Shown here one piece after another: positions 1 to 8,656 of a stretch of 44,025 nucleotides of DNA. The notes beneath the pieces were generated by a model that did no database searches, was not told the origin of the DNA, and saw only the letters and a program-made list of their open reading frames with translations. The translations under genes were made by a program, and so were the position numbers. The first letter of the stretch is position 1, and every line of letters begins with the position of its first letter. The DNA is from Vibrio sp. UBA2441 (GTDB lineage: Bacteria; Pseudomonadota; Gammaproteobacteria; Enterobacterales; Vibrionaceae). Location of the stretch: the NCBI GenBank assembly GCA_002342685.1, contig DDQN01000060.1:1-44025 (forward strand), written 5' to 3'.

Positions 1-145
1 TGGTCACTCAGTTCATTGAAACCAAAGTCGATTTCCGAAGAAATCTTTTTTTGATTTTCATCAACGAGTGCCCACACAGATTGATAGGTTTAAATTGTTA
101 AAGAGCGTTGCTTCTTGGTTTCCGTTAAGGTCTTCCTGAAGCGAG
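1..145 (-). other. Leader of an rRNA operon, 5' of 16S rRNA
   Basis: The minus strand carries the antitermination boxA GCTCTTTAACAAT at 94-106, followed by the conserved leader block reading CAATCTGTGTGGGCACTCG (about 65-83). This arrangement is known from enterobacterial and Vibrio rrn leaders just before 16S rRNA. The mature 16S start is not reached; it should lie to the left of base 1. Confidence 0.85.
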
Positions 146-151
146 GCGGCC

Positions 152-179
152 ATTCTAGCGATATAAGATAAAGTGTCAA
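152..179 (-). promoter_or_regulatory. Downstream rRNA operon promoter
   Basis: On the minus strand a perfect TTGACA (174-179) and TAGAAT (152-157) are 16 bases apart, followed by a GC-rich GGCCGCC discriminator as expected for stringently controlled rrn promoters. The A/T-rich stretch just upstream (about 180-225) resembles an UP element. Together with 299-326 this gives a tandem rrn promoter pair. Confidence 0.85.
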
Positions 180-298
180 ACACTTTTTGCATTTTATTTT
201 CACTATCAAAAATAATGAATTACATGCTTCTTTCACCAGTTTGCTTCGCCTGTCTCACAACACCTTTCGTTAGAAGTTTGTCGTGACAACGGAGCCGA

Positions 299-326
299 AT
301 TATAGGGAGAGATTTAAACTTGGCAA
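299..326 (-). promoter_or_regulatory. Upstream rRNA operon promoter
   Basis: Read on the minus strand, TTGCCA (321-326) and TATAAT (299-304) are separated by 16 bases, the short spacing typical of rrn promoters, and a GC-rich discriminator follows. It fires leftward toward the 16S gene outside the window. It is the first of two tandem promoters. Confidence 0.75.
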
Positions 327-395
327 CTCATTTATTTAAAAAAAATGAGTTTTTTAACAATTAAATTGATATACAAAGTAACGCACGGACAAAGC

Positions 396-429
396 ACAAG
401 TTATTCACAATTTGATGTGGATAACTTGT
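396..429. terminator. Stem-loop beside the HD-GYP gene
   Basis: ACAAGTTAT (396-404) pairs with ATAACTTGT (421-429), and the stem continues inward as CACA/TGTG after one mismatch. A run of T follows on the plus strand, so as an intrinsic terminator it points right. On the minus strand it lies just after the stop codon of the HD-GYP gene and could still protect or end that transcript. Confidence 0.5.
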
Positions 430-434
430 TTTTT

Positions 435-1688
435 CTATTCATCACTATCGAAGAAATAAGAAATTCGTGAGCGTGGATTTAAATACTCTCTAATTTTATC
501 TGGTAGTTTGCTAGGAAGGATGGCAGCAACTATTTTTATCTCTTTATCCGCCAAATCAACAATGGGAGCTTGGGTACGTGGCACATTAGCATCATAAAGC
601 AACACATTAGGAAATAGGATATTGCTAGCATTGACCGAGATGACCAACCCCACCATTTTATTAGACAGCTGCACAACCGTTCCCGGAGGATAGACACCCA
701 TAAACTTAATAAGAATATTTAAGTTATCTGCACTGTACTTATGCTTTTCATTTTTATAAAGAAAGGAGAGTGCTTTATAAGGGATTTTTTGCTCAGCTAA
801 TATATTGGTGTGGCATAAATTATCATAAGCATTGGCTAGAGCAACAATTTGAGCGGCTTCGTCTATAGCTTCTCCTTTAAGGCCCTCAGGATAGCCCGAG
901 CCGTCTAAAAACTCGTGGTGCTGATAAATTATCTTCTTAGTACTTTCAGGAAAATCTTTTATCGCATTACCCATGTCCAAACCATACTTGGTGTGTAACT
1001 TTAAATAATTACGCTCTGGGTCCGTTAAAGCAGTCTGCTTTCTCAATATAGTCGTCGGTATTTTCATCTTACCGATGTCATGAAACAAAGCGCCAAATGC
1101 AATATCTTTTAACTGAGATGGAGTATATCCCTTACTTTTTGCAATCATCATCGCCAGAATAGATACATTTAAAGAGTGAAAATAGATATCTTCAAATTCA
1201 CTCTTACCATTCATTAGATGCAAAGTAACGCTATCATCGGAAATTAGCTTTTCGACAATATCATCAACCATAGACATGGCTTCATCGACTGCAGATTCTG
1301 GCCTGTTTCGAATTTTACTCATTACAGAACGTAATTGTGACAACGAGCGTTCAAATTCTTTTTCGCAATTAATCACTCTTCGCCGATAGTTATTTAACTT
1401 ATCAATACGCGTCTGTTTCTCTTCCCACATTTTTTTCGTTTCAAGATCGATCTCTTCAGGTATTATCGATTCAGGCGTATTTTTATCTAGTGGGGGTAAT
1501 GGAGCAGTATCACTCTGGTTAGGATCAATATAGACATACTGAATGCCAAGATGCTTGATCATGTTGATCTGATCTTGAGACTTTAGCTTAAAGCTATTGA
1601 ACAGGAACGGGTGCTCATTCCATTTTACTGGTAGGCGAACGTGCAACCCTGCCTTTAATCTGTCTACAGTAATTTTAATACTAGCCAC
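435..1688 (-). CDS. HD-GYP domain c-di-GMP phosphodiesterase with DUF3391
   Basis: A 417-aa cytosolic protein predicted to hydrolyse the second messenger cyclic di-GMP. The N-terminal ~100 residues match the DUF3391 domain often found in front of HD-GYP domains, and a charged stretch (about 82-125) links it to the catalytic part. The HD dyad is at 203-204 (FHDIGK), a second metal-binding HHE at 257-259 and the GYP signature at 265-267, so all catalytic hallmarks are present. Translation probably starts at a GTG (1686-1688); no strong ribosome site is visible and the next internal ATG would remove part of DUF3391. There is no signal peptide or membrane segment. The nearby chemoreceptor and the diguanylate cyclase at 14984 fit a motility/biofilm role, which is inference. 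Confidence 0.9.
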   Translation of the reverse strand: MASIKITVDRLKAGLHVRLPVKWNEHPFLFNSFKLKSQDQINMIKHLGIQYVYIDPNQSDTAPLPPLDKNTPESIIPEEIDLETKKMWEEKQTRIDKLNNYRRRVINCEKEFERSLSQLRSVMSKIRNRPESAVDEAMSMVDDIVEKLISDDSVTLHLMNGKSEFEDIYFHSLNVSILAMMIAKSKGYTPSQLKDIAFGALFHDIGKMKIPTTILRKQTALTDPERNYLKLHTKYGLDMGNAIKDFPESTKKIIYQHHEFLDGSGYPEGLKGEAIDEAAQIVALANAYDNLCHTNILAEQKIPYKALSFLYKNEKHKYSADNLNILIKFMGVYPPGTVVQLSNKMVGLVISVNASNILFPNVLLYDANVPRTQAPIVDLADKEIKIVAAILPSKLPDKIREYLNPRSRISYFFDSDE

Positions 1689-1824
1689 TATGATTCAACA
1701 ACTATCCATTAACTTATCCTAAAGTTAATTCTATCTAAGAGAATGAATAAAATCATCACTCAAATTAGCTATACCCGATTTAAGTATGAGGATTTGCATC
1801 AAAGTATAACAAATCCCTCATAAG

Positions 1825-3387
1825 CTAAGATTGAAATTGTTTTATTAAACGTTGCAGCGCTTCTAAATTGTTTACTAGCTGGCTTGTTCGTGACACTGAC
1901 GACTTGGATACATCTAACGTTTCATCTGCCAACGTTTTAATATTAGTTACATTTCGATTCACTTCACTAGTCACCCCTGCCTGCTGGTCAACCGCGACAG
2001 CGATTTGATGGCTATTATCAGTAACCACAGATAAAAGGCTGGTAATGTTATTTAAAACCTCACCAGTTTGATTTGCCCTTTCTGTGCACTCAACAGAAAG
2101 ATCTCCTCCTTTAGTCATTATACTTACTGCACTTTTGGCCGTGGATTGAAGCTCAGCTATCATGCTATGAATTTCATCGGTTGATGAGCGAGTTTTCGTC
2201 GCTAAAGATCTCACTTCATCAGCAACAACGGCAAAACCTCTTCCTGCTTCACCAGCACGAGCAGCTTCAATAGCCGCATTCAACGCTAATAGATTAGTTT
2301 GTTCAGAAATATTTCCTATGACATCCAGGATGCTTTCTATTTTTTCACTGTTTTGCGCTAAGTGGTCGATGACTTCACGTGAATTTTTCAGTTCTGCAGC
2401 TAATTGTTCAATGACACTAATTGTAGTGGCAATACTATCAAGACCCTTCTGCGACTCATTATTCGCTTCTTCTGTTACTTCTGATGCAGCTGTTGCACTG
2501 CTGGCAACCTCTTTAATGGATTGGCTTAACTCTTCAACAGCCGCTGCTACTTGTTCGGTCTCACTATATTGCTGACTAAGACTCTGCTCTATCGATTGAA
2601 TTGTGCCAAATTCTTCTTCGGCTGCGATCAAGATTTTACCCGCGGTTTCTCCTGTTCTACCTGATACAGCCCTCAGCTCTGCCTTTCGCATCATAAGTGC
2701 GATTTCAATTTCAGAGCAGTCATCGTAGTGACCTGTATACGGTTTTTCCATCAACGGGTTGTAGTAAGAGTCTTTGGCCAGCTGTTTGATCGAGTTAAAT
2801 CGGTTCTTTTGATATAGCGTAGAAGCAAGCAAAAGAGCGCCAAGAAAACTAGAAGTAATCGCTATATATAGTGTCGGCATCCCAACCAATAGTAATAATG
2901 AGCATATGAACAGAATGGTAGAAAAGATTATATTTATAGAAAACAGTGACAGTCTTTTTTTCGCGACTTTCTTGCCTTCATTAATATTTTTGTAAAGATC
3001 AGCAGCTCTATCTATCTGTTCAGGAGAAGGTTTAGAGCGAACTGACTGGTACTCTGTTACTTCACCCTTTTCATTTTTTATTGGCGTCACAAAAGCAGAT
3101 ACCCAATAATGTTCATCCCCTTTACATTGATTTTTGACCAACCCCATCCAACTTTTTCCTGACTGGACATATTGCCATAACTGACCAAATGCGGCTTTAG
3201 GCATGTCCTTATGTCTAACTATGTTATGAGGATTTTCAGTTAGTTCATGTTCCTCGTACCCTGCCACCTCACAAAATGCACTGTTTGCGTAGGTAATATT
3301 GCTCGAAGGATCGGTGGTAGAAATAAGATTTGATTCTTTAGGATAATTTTTATTCTTCAGGTCACTATAAGCACTACTACTAGACAT
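1825..3387 (-). CDS. Aer-like PAS chemoreceptor (methyl-accepting chemotaxis protein)
   Basis: About 520 aa. The N-terminal PAS domain (about residues 15-130) resembles that of the aerotaxis/redox receptor Aer, which senses through bound FAD. A hydrophobic stretch (about 150-192) forms one membrane hairpin, with no periplasmic domain. The C-terminal signalling domain has the conserved hairpin tip that docks CheA/CheW (motif EQTNLLALNAAIEAARAGE). No CheR-tethering pentapeptide is seen at the C-terminus. I prefer the ATG at 3385-3387, which has a GAGA-type ribosome site; a TTG 12 bases upstream is also open. Likely role: tactic response to oxygen or redox state. The ligand is inferred from domain layout only. 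Confidence 0.88.
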   Translation of the reverse strand: MSSSSAYSDLKNKNYPKESNLISTTDPSSNITYANSAFCEVAGYEEHELTENPHNIVRHKDMPKAAFGQLWQYVQSGKSWMGLVKNQCKGDEHYWVSAFVTPIKNEKGEVTEYQSVRSKPSPEQIDRAADLYKNINEGKKVAKKRLSLFSINIIFSTILFICSLLLLVGMPTLYIAITSSFLGALLLASTLYQKNRFNSIKQLAKDSYYNPLMEKPYTGHYDDCSEIEIALMMRKAELRAVSGRTGETAGKILIAAEEEFGTIQSIEQSLSQQYSETEQVAAAVEELSQSIKEVASSATAASEVTEEANNESQKGLDSIATTISVIEQLAAELKNSREVIDHLAQNSEKIESILDVIGNISEQTNLLALNAAIEAARAGEAGRGFAVVADEVRSLATKTRSSTDEIHSMIAELQSTAKSAVSIMTKGGDLSVECTERANQTGEVLNNITSLLSVVTDNSHQIAVAVDQQAGVTSEVNRNVTNIKTLADETLDVSKSSVSRTSQLVNNLEALQRLIKQFQS

Positions 3388-3532
3388 CGGTATTCTCAAT
3401 TCTGGGGTATGGATTGCAATGGGTGATCTTTACCACAAAACGACTATTGACTTAGTTGATAATTATCAATCGATTAACAATATGAATACCTAGTTATTAT
3501 TATTCTCATCAATGATACAACTGGGAAGCCTC

Positions 3533-3559
3533 AAATAAAAAGGCTCCAAAAAGGAACCT
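3533..3559 (-). terminator. Rho-independent terminator of the NRAMP-like gene
   Basis: On the minus strand AGGTTCC-TTTTT-GGAGCCT forms a 7-bp stem (one G-U pair) followed by TTTTATTT. It lies about 55 bases after the stop of the transporter gene and ends that transcript before the chemoreceptor gene. Confidence 0.75.
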
Positions 3560-3612
3560 CAAGATAGGGCAATTTATTATGAATCACTATTCATTATCAG
3601 AAGGAAGTGCAT

Positions 3613-4887
3613 TTACATTAGCCACTTCCACCAAATGAAAATGGCTAAAAATCCAAATAAATAAGCTAAGCCAACCCAACACAATGCTTTCATGCGACGG
3701 GTTAAAGCGAGCTCACCTTTCAGCTGTTCGCTAGTCATTAATCGATAATTAAGTAATGCAAAAATAGGCGTTGTCATAAAGGCCAAAATCATAGCAAAAT
3801 TGAGCATAGTCATTAATGCTGACGTAAAGAACAATAGAATCCCCATTGCTACTGAACTAACAATTAACATCCAAGCATTATGATAACGTCTCTGATCTAA
3901 CTCTTTTTCTTGCAAAAGTAATTGCGCTTCAGCGAGTGCTCGGGCATAACCATCAATAACCGTAATTGTACTGCCGAAAATACAAAAGAAAGCAACAATA
4001 GCGATAAGATAACGCGACCACTCTCCGATAGTAGAGGCGTACATTCCAACCAATTGGTGAGAGAATCCAATACCTGACGTTTTTAATTCCTGACCGTTAC
4101 CGTGTAAAACCAAAGCACCTAGCGCTAAGAAAACAATCGCAAGAGCAGCGGTACCAATATAGCCGACATTAAAATCAAACAGAGCAGATTTAACCGTTAC
4201 CGTTTGCTGTTTTCTTTGGCTTTTTAACCATAAAGAAGTAAGACACGAAATTTCAATGGGCGCAGGCATCCACCCCATCATAATTACAACAAAACCAATA
4301 GCCGCAATATTCCAAACGGACGGTGACTGATATTCAGTTGGAGCCACAGCCCCATTGGAAGACGCAATAATCACAGCTCCAAGTGTAGCAACAACCAAAA
4401 CGACCATAATTCCTTTAGATATCTTATCTAGAGCTTTATAGTGACCAGCAAGCAAAATGGCTAAACAGAGGATGACAATAATGCCGGCGTTAGCGGTCAA
4501 AGACAGTTCTAAAGGAGAAAAATAACCAAATAGACTGGCACTAAATAACAATAATGCCGCGCTATTAACCACTGCTGAAATGGCTGAAAGTCCGGTAAAC
4601 ATCCATAAATAGCCACGACCTAGGTTACGGTATCCTTCAATAAGGCTTTGACCTGTCCCCATTGTGTATTGGACGCCTGCTCTGAAAAAAGGGTATTTAA
4701 AAAGGTTTACGAGCAGTATAACAATCGCTAGTTGCCAGCCATAAATTGCACCAGCTTTTGTTGAAGCAACTAAATGTGAGCCACCGACAGCAGCCGTGGC
4801 CATCATGATACCCGGCCCTAACGAACGCACTAGATCTTTGAAGCGACTGGCACTGTGAGTGCTTTCAACCGCAGCAGAATTTTGCAT
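3613..4887 (-). CDS. NRAMP-family (MntH-like) transporter with altered metal-site motifs
   Basis: A 424-aa integral membrane protein with about 11 hydrophobic segments and the overall look of NRAMP transporters, which import Mn2+, Fe2+ and other divalent metals with protons. It begins with a GPGIM block like the family's first helix. However, where classical members carry the metal-binding DPGN in helix 1, this one reads GGSH (about residues 35-38), and the MPH motif of helix 6 appears as MPAP (IMMGWMPAPIEIS). It may therefore move a different substrate. The ATG is preceded by a good AAGGAAAG ribosome site. The gene stands alone, with its own terminator at 3533-3559. No Mn riboswitch or MntR-type site was recognised upstream. 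Confidence 0.8.
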   Translation of the reverse strand: MQNSAAVESTHSASRFKDLVRSLGPGIMMATAAVGGSHLVASTKAGAIYGWQLAIVILLVNLFKYPFFRAGVQYTMGTGQSLIEGYRNLGRGYLWMFTGLSAISAVVNSAALLLFSASLFGYFSPLELSLTANAGIIVILCLAILLAGHYKALDKISKGIMVVLVVATLGAVIIASSNGAVAPTEYQSPSVWNIAAIGFVVIMMGWMPAPIEISCLTSLWLKSQRKQQTVTVKSALFDFNVGYIGTAALAIVFLALGALVLHGNGQELKTSGIGFSHQLVGMYASTIGEWSRYLIAIVAFFCIFGSTITVIDGYARALAEAQLLLQEKELDQRRYHNAWMLIVSSVAMGILLFFTSALMTMLNFAMILAFMTTPIFALLNYRLMTSEQLKGELALTRRMKALCWVGLAYLFGFLAIFIWWKWLM

Positions 4888-5241
4888 GATTCTTTCCTTA
4901 TAATCGTTTTGCTTGTATTGGTTATTTCAATATGTAGCCATCATTTTCACAAAAGCCTTATTCACTCTGGCTTAAACACTATTTTTCTCCGTAATGGCGG
5001 TAACAATCAACCCCCCACAAACAGTCCATAAGTCAAATAACCCAAACAAAAGCACAGTTATGGTTAATAGCTCCAACCCGAAAGCGACAAACATCCGTAA
5101 AATAGGGTTTTAACTCTAAAAAAAGCGATAAAATTTAATCAACAAGATGTATATAAAAATGAACGCATCACATTATTGTGACCAATAAAAAACCTTGATA
5201 AATACCAAGGTCTCCGTTTCAACTTATATAGTCGTAAATGA
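4888..5241. other. Intergenic region, no gene
   Basis: AT-rich, 354 bases. The part near 4890-5150 should hold the promoter of the leftward NRAMP-like gene, but I recognise no clear boxes. The right part holds the lysE terminator at 5184-5211. No ORF with a ribosome site was seen. Confidence 0.6.
5184..5211 (-). terminator. Rho-independent terminator of the LysE-family gene
   Basis: On the minus strand ACCTTG (5206-5211) and CAAGGT (5192-5197) form a 6-bp stem with an 8-base loop, followed by TTTTTTATT. It sits about 30 bases after the stop of the exporter gene. Confidence 0.75.
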
Positions 5242-5856
5242 TTAAGTGACCCAAATTACCCTCAACGCCAATCCAATAAGAACGACTCCAGACAACCTAT
5301 CGATCAGTCGGGCTTGGGAGCGTAACTTATTTAATAACAAAGGAGATGAAAGCAAAAAGGTAATCAAGGTGTACCACAGGCCGTCGATCAAAAATGGGGT
5401 TGCTACCACAATAGCCCGTCCAGTTAACTCGCTTCCAACAGCAACGAACTGACTAAATAACGCAATAAAAAACAACATTATTTTCGGACTGGTTAATGAG
5501 ACCAATAGACCTTCTCTTGCTGACTGCCAAATATTCATTTTTTCGCCAGACTCTAATTTAGCAGCAATCCCACCTTTGGATCTCAATGCATTAAATCCAA
5601 GATATGCCAAATATAACGCCCCCACGTAGCTTAACGCTCGAAACAAAACTGGAGACTGATGCAACAAAGCCGCAAGGCCAACAAGTGTAATGAAAGCATA
5701 AATAGCAATCCCAGACGCATGTGCCCATGCGGTCGCGATGCCATTCATTCGACCACCAGTTAAGCTATGTTTTGCAACTACCGCAAGACTAGGACCAGGG
5801 GACATCGCTCCTAATAAACAGATGGTAAAAAGCGATAACCAAATAGTAAACGTCAT
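5242..5856 (-). CDS. LysE/RhtB-family amino acid exporter
   Basis: A 204-aa inner membrane protein of the usual RhtB/LysE length with about six hydrophobic segments. The family motif GAMSPGPS near residue 16 and the following AVVAKHSLTGGR match the conserved first helix and loop. Members export amino acids such as homoserine, threonine, leucine or lysine; the substrate cannot be told here. The ATG has a strong AAAGGAAG ribosome site. A LysR regulator lies 84 bases upstream on the same strand and ends in opposite relation to the usual divergent lysG-lysE layout, so it may or may not control this gene. A terminator follows directly. Confidence 0.9.
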   Translation of the reverse strand: MTFTIWLSLFTICLLGAMSPGPSLAVVAKHSLTGGRMNGIATAWAHASGIAIYAFITLVGLAALLHQSPVLFRALSYVGALYLAYLGFNALRSKGGIAAKLESGEKMNIWQSAREGLLVSLTSPKIMLFFIALFSQFVAVGSELTGRAIVVATPFLIDGLWYTLITFLLSSPLLLNKLRSQARLIDRLSGVVLIGLALRVIWVT

Positions 5857-5980
5857 TTTTCTTCCTTTCTTAATATTTTTGAATAATAAAACGACTAATC
5901 AAAAACAGTGCTTAGTTAAGTAGCAGGGAAAAGATTAACAACTCAGGGATATTAATTGAAATCATTTTTGATCATGAAAG

Positions 5981-6940
5981 TCATGACTTGTTGTTATACC
6001 CTAAATGGTTATACCCGGAATGGTTATGGCCAATTGAATACTCTGATTCACAAAGAGCTTTGTACGTCAGTTCGCGCAGCCACTTATGTGCCAAGTCATG
6101 GTCAAACTTAGGGTGCCAAATCAGCCAGTATTTTTGTATTGGCAGGCTCATAGGGAGCGGCCTGTAGGCAATAGCGTATTCGGACTTCAGATTTTTCGCT
6201 ATATGTTCAGGAATTACCAGTAAATATTGACTTCTGGTCAGTGCATTTAACGCTGCAGAAAAAAAAGGAATTCTTAATCCAATGTTTCTTTTCTTTCCTA
6301 ACGTTAAAAGTTCCTTATCAAAACTAATGTCTTTATCACTCCCCCCAGTCACAACAATGTGCGAATACGACAACACATCATTAAGTTCCAATTGTGATTG
6401 ATTGGCTAATGGGTGATTAATACTCATGACACACACGGGCTTATCCTGCCCCAGCAAACAGCTTGAAACACCCTCTGGTATCTTTGGTAACATGGTTGAC
6501 GCTAAATGGAGATCATTGTTTGCTAAATCATTCAACATTTCTGGCTGCCACATATGATACTGAAACCTAGCCTTTGGAGATTGAATAGAGATATTTTCAA
6601 GCAGTTTTGGAAAAATATATTGAGCAACGTAATCACTTGAAGCAAAAGAAAACTCACCATCCCAATACAGTGGTTCAAATGTATCCTCTTCCAGTAGGTG
6701 TTCAAACTCACTAAAGAGGCCATCTAACTTGGTTTTAAGTACCTGGGCTTTAGGAGTAAGGTAAAGTTGATTGCCATCTCTAACCAAAAGCGGGTCAGAA
6801 AATAAACGCCTCAATTGAGCCAGTTGCCGACTTACAGCAGATTGGGAAATATTTAAGCAAGATGCCGATTGAGTAACATGACACTCTTTCAACAGGACAT
6901 GTAAAGAACGAAGTAAGTTTAAGTTAATATTATTAAGCAT
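5981..6940 (-). CDS. LysR-family transcriptional regulator
   Basis: About 319 aa. The N-terminal winged helix-turn-helix (about residues 5-63) has the family pattern: a helix with VTQSASCLNISQSAVSRQL, followed by LRRLFSDPLLVR. The remainder is the LysR substrate-binding domain. I chose the ATG at 6938-6940; a TTG 15 bases upstream is open but neither has a clear ribosome site. The C-terminus ends with a repeated Gly-Tyr-Asn motif encoded by a 15-bp tandem repeat (5993-6031), unusual for the family. The exporter gene downstream on the same strand is a plausible but unproven target or operon partner. Confidence 0.9.
   Translation of the reverse strand: MLNNINLNLLRSLHVLLKECHVTQSASCLNISQSAVSRQLAQLRRLFSDPLLVRDGNQLYLTPKAQVLKTKLDGLFSEFEHLLEEDTFEPLYWDGEFSFASSDYVAQYIFPKLLENISIQSPKARFQYHMWQPEMLNDLANNDLHLASTMLPKIPEGVSSCLLGQDKPVCVMSINHPLANQSQLELNDVLSYSHIVVTGGSDKDISFDKELLTLGKKRNIGLRIPFFSAALNALTRSQYLLVIPEHIAKNLKSEYAIAYRPLPMSLPIQKYWLIWHPKFDHDLAHKWLRELTYKALCESEYSIGHNHSGYNHLGYNNKS
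5993..6031. repeat. 15-bp tandem repeat in the 3' end of the LysR gene
   Basis: Units GTTATACCCTAAATG (5993-6007) and GTTATACCCGGAATG (6008-6022), then a partial third copy GTTATGGCC. The period is a multiple of three, so copy-number change would add or remove five residues without a frameshift. Confidence 0.7.
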
Positions 6941-7033
6941 GGCGTTACAAACCAACCTGGAGCACTAATCTCTGAAAATAAACTAATATCCAGACAACTT
7001 TCAAGCTGTTTTCTCTTTCTGCCAACAGCTATA

Positions 7034-7059
7034 TAAACAAAAACCCCGTCAAACGGGGC
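7034..7059 (-). terminator. Rho-independent terminator after the zinc-ribbon gene
   Basis: On the minus strand GCCCCGT-TTG-ACGGGGT forms a GC-rich stem (one G-U pair) followed by TTTTGTTT. It lies about 30 bases beyond the stop of the small gene at 7090-7248 and before the LysR gene. Confidence 0.85.
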
Positions 7060-7089
7060 TCAAAATAAATGTATACTCAAATAACTGGA

Positions 7090-7248
7090 TTAATCGTCCT
7101 TTTCATTCCAGTTTTCGCTTAAATATTTTCTGGCTTCACAGCAAGGGCAGTAAGGCAGTATCTTGCTATCATCTTCCAGTACCACCGCTAACCGACACTT
7201 CTCGCAAACATAAGCACCTTTGCCTGGTTTATCTCCCGTAGAAAACAT
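7090..7248 (-). CDS. Small zinc-ribbon protein, 52 aa
   Basis: A short ORF from ATG 7246-7248 to TAA 7090-7092, preceded by a very strong ribosome site (GGGGAGG, five bases before the ATG) and followed by a good terminator, so it is almost surely expressed. The protein has two cysteine knuckles, CEKC at 15-18 and CPCC at 34-37, the pattern of a rubredoxin-like or zinc-ribbon fold binding one metal ion, and an acidic lysine-rich tail. Similar zinc-ribbon proteins are common in Vibrio, with no established function that I know. It stands alone. Confidence 0.8.
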   Translation of the reverse strand: MFSTGDKPGKGAYVCEKCRLAVVLEDDSKILPYCPCCEARKYLSENWNEKDD

Positions 7249-7639
7249 TCACACCTCCCCTGTAGAACATTAACCAAAGTATTAATAAACACTGAAGACT
7301 TACCTTGTTGCATAAGAACTACAGCGATTACTAATATTGCGCTAAATGACATAATTAGAAATGATCCAGATCAATCAAGTTAAGGTGTTAACGTTACCAG
7401 ACAAAATAGTTAAAAATGAATAACAGAGTACTAACTCTAGCGATAATGTGCATAATAATAGGATTAATGGTGTTATTTTGAATATAAATTCAATTGGCAT
7501 TTCTGGCCGAGCACAAAAAATAACCCACTTTTCGCCATTAAGGAACGGAAAGAATATGGAAGCATCACTGCCTTCCATATTCTTATTTTTTCTACATTTT
7601 TTAGGTCAACATAATAATAATTTTGCCGACAGATTAGAA
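7249..7639. other. Intergenic region with a strong stem-loop
   Basis: 391 bases between the leftward ompA gene and the small zinc-ribbon gene. Short ORFs on both strands lack ribosome sites and recognisable sequence, so I do not call them. The only clear element is the stem-loop at 7550-7590. Confidence 0.5.
7550..7590. terminator. 13-bp stem-loop downstream of ompA
   Basis: AAGAATATGGAAG (7550-7562) pairs perfectly with CTTCCATATTCTT (7572-7584) around a 9-base loop. On the plus strand a T-rich ATTTTTTCT follows, so the better intrinsic terminator points rightward. On the minus strand it can still end the ompA transcript, whose stop is about 55 bases away. It could also be the 3' end of an unrecognised plus-strand small RNA. 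Confidence 0.65.
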
Positions 7640-8656
7640 TTATTCCTGGTATTCAAACTCGTCAATAACCACTTCAACCCGGCGGTTTTCCATACGCCCT
7701 TCAGCAGTATCATTTGAGGCTTTAGGTTTATTCTCACCTTCACCTTTAACAGAAATACGAGATTCATTTATTCCCTGAGAGTACAGGTAATTAGCAACTG
7801 ATTGAGCACGTTTTTCAGACAAGCTCTGATTATACGCGGCTGAGCCTCTAGAGTCAGTGTGCCCAATGATTTCTGCTTGTGCCTGAGGGAATTTCTTCAT
7901 AACCCCAACTAACCAATCAAAATACTGTTCGCTATTCGCAGCCAGTTTAAAACTGTCATGATCAAACAACTCAACACCGTATTCCTGAAATATTTTTTTC
8001 TGTTTCACGGGGGCTGGTTTTGCTGGCTCAGGTGCTGGCTCTGCCACTACTACTGGTTCAGGTTTTGTTTCTTTCTTAACAACTGGTTCCGCAACGACGA
8101 CTGGCACAGGCGCTGGCTCATTTGTTCCAAATGTATAAGTTAACCCAAGGAAAATGGAGTTTACATCTAAACTGCTAATAAAATCGTCGGTGATATTGTT
8201 AATACGCTGATACTCAATGCGTGCCGCTAAATTATCTGTTAACCCAACCTCAGCACCTAACGCCGCTAGTAAAGCAACATCATTATTCTCATCATAATCT
8301 ATCCAGGCGGCACCGAGTTTACCAAACAGACTAACAGAGCCCACGGGAACACTAAATTTTGGAGCAATAGAAAGCGCTGTCAACTTATCATCAACCACGT
8401 AGTTTTGACCTAGGTGGTTAAAATTAGATTCAAAATCACCTAATACGTCGTAACCTGCCTCCAGAGCAAAGCTATCTGAAATATTATATCCACCGTACAA
8501 ACCACCGCCAAACGAATCATCATCACAAGGACTACTCAGCGAGCAAGAATCGTCTAACCATGATTGACCGAGCTTACCTCCCAAGTAAAACTCAGCCTGC
8601 GCTAATTGAGGAGCTATAAATAAAAAACCTGACGCCAGAACTGCTAATTTTTTCAT
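7640..8656 (-). CDS. ompA: OmpA-family outer membrane porin / peptidoglycan anchor
   Basis: A 338-aa outer membrane protein. A signal peptide (about residues 1-21, ending AQA) precedes an eight-stranded OmpA-type beta-barrel (about 22-175). A linker rich in Pro, Val, Ala and Glu follows (about 178-220), with repeated VVVAEP units. The C-terminal OmpA/MotB domain (about 222-335) contains the peptidoglycan-binding pattern IIGHTDSRGSAAYNQSLSEKRA and ends ENRRVEVVI. A good AAAGGA ribosome site precedes the ATG. The protein links the outer membrane to the cell wall. In vibrios OmpA is controlled by small RNAs, but no such site was identified here. It is monocistronic. Confidence 0.93.
   Translation of the reverse strand: MKKLAVLASGFLFIAPQLAQAEFYLGGKLGQSWLDDSCSLSSPCDDDSFGGGLYGGYNISDSFALEAGYDVLGDFESNFNHLGQNYVVDDKLTALSIAPKFSVPVGSVSLFGKLGAAWIDYDENNDVALLAALGAEVGLTDNLAARIEYQRINNITDDFISSLDVNSIFLGLTYTFGTNEPAPVPVVVAEPVVKKETKPEPVVVAEPAPEPAKPAPVKQKKIFQEYGVELFDHDSFKLAANSEQYFDWLVGVMKKFPQAQAEIIGHTDSRGSAAYNQSLSEKRAQSVANYLYSQGINESRISVKGEGENKPKASNDTAEGRMENRRVEVVIDEFEYQE

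Noticed and set aside
7375..7717. Short ORFs on both strands between ompA and the zinc-ribbon gene
   Set aside because: No ribosome sites or family resemblance; one runs into the ompA coding region. The stem-loop at 7550-7590 better explains the sequence.
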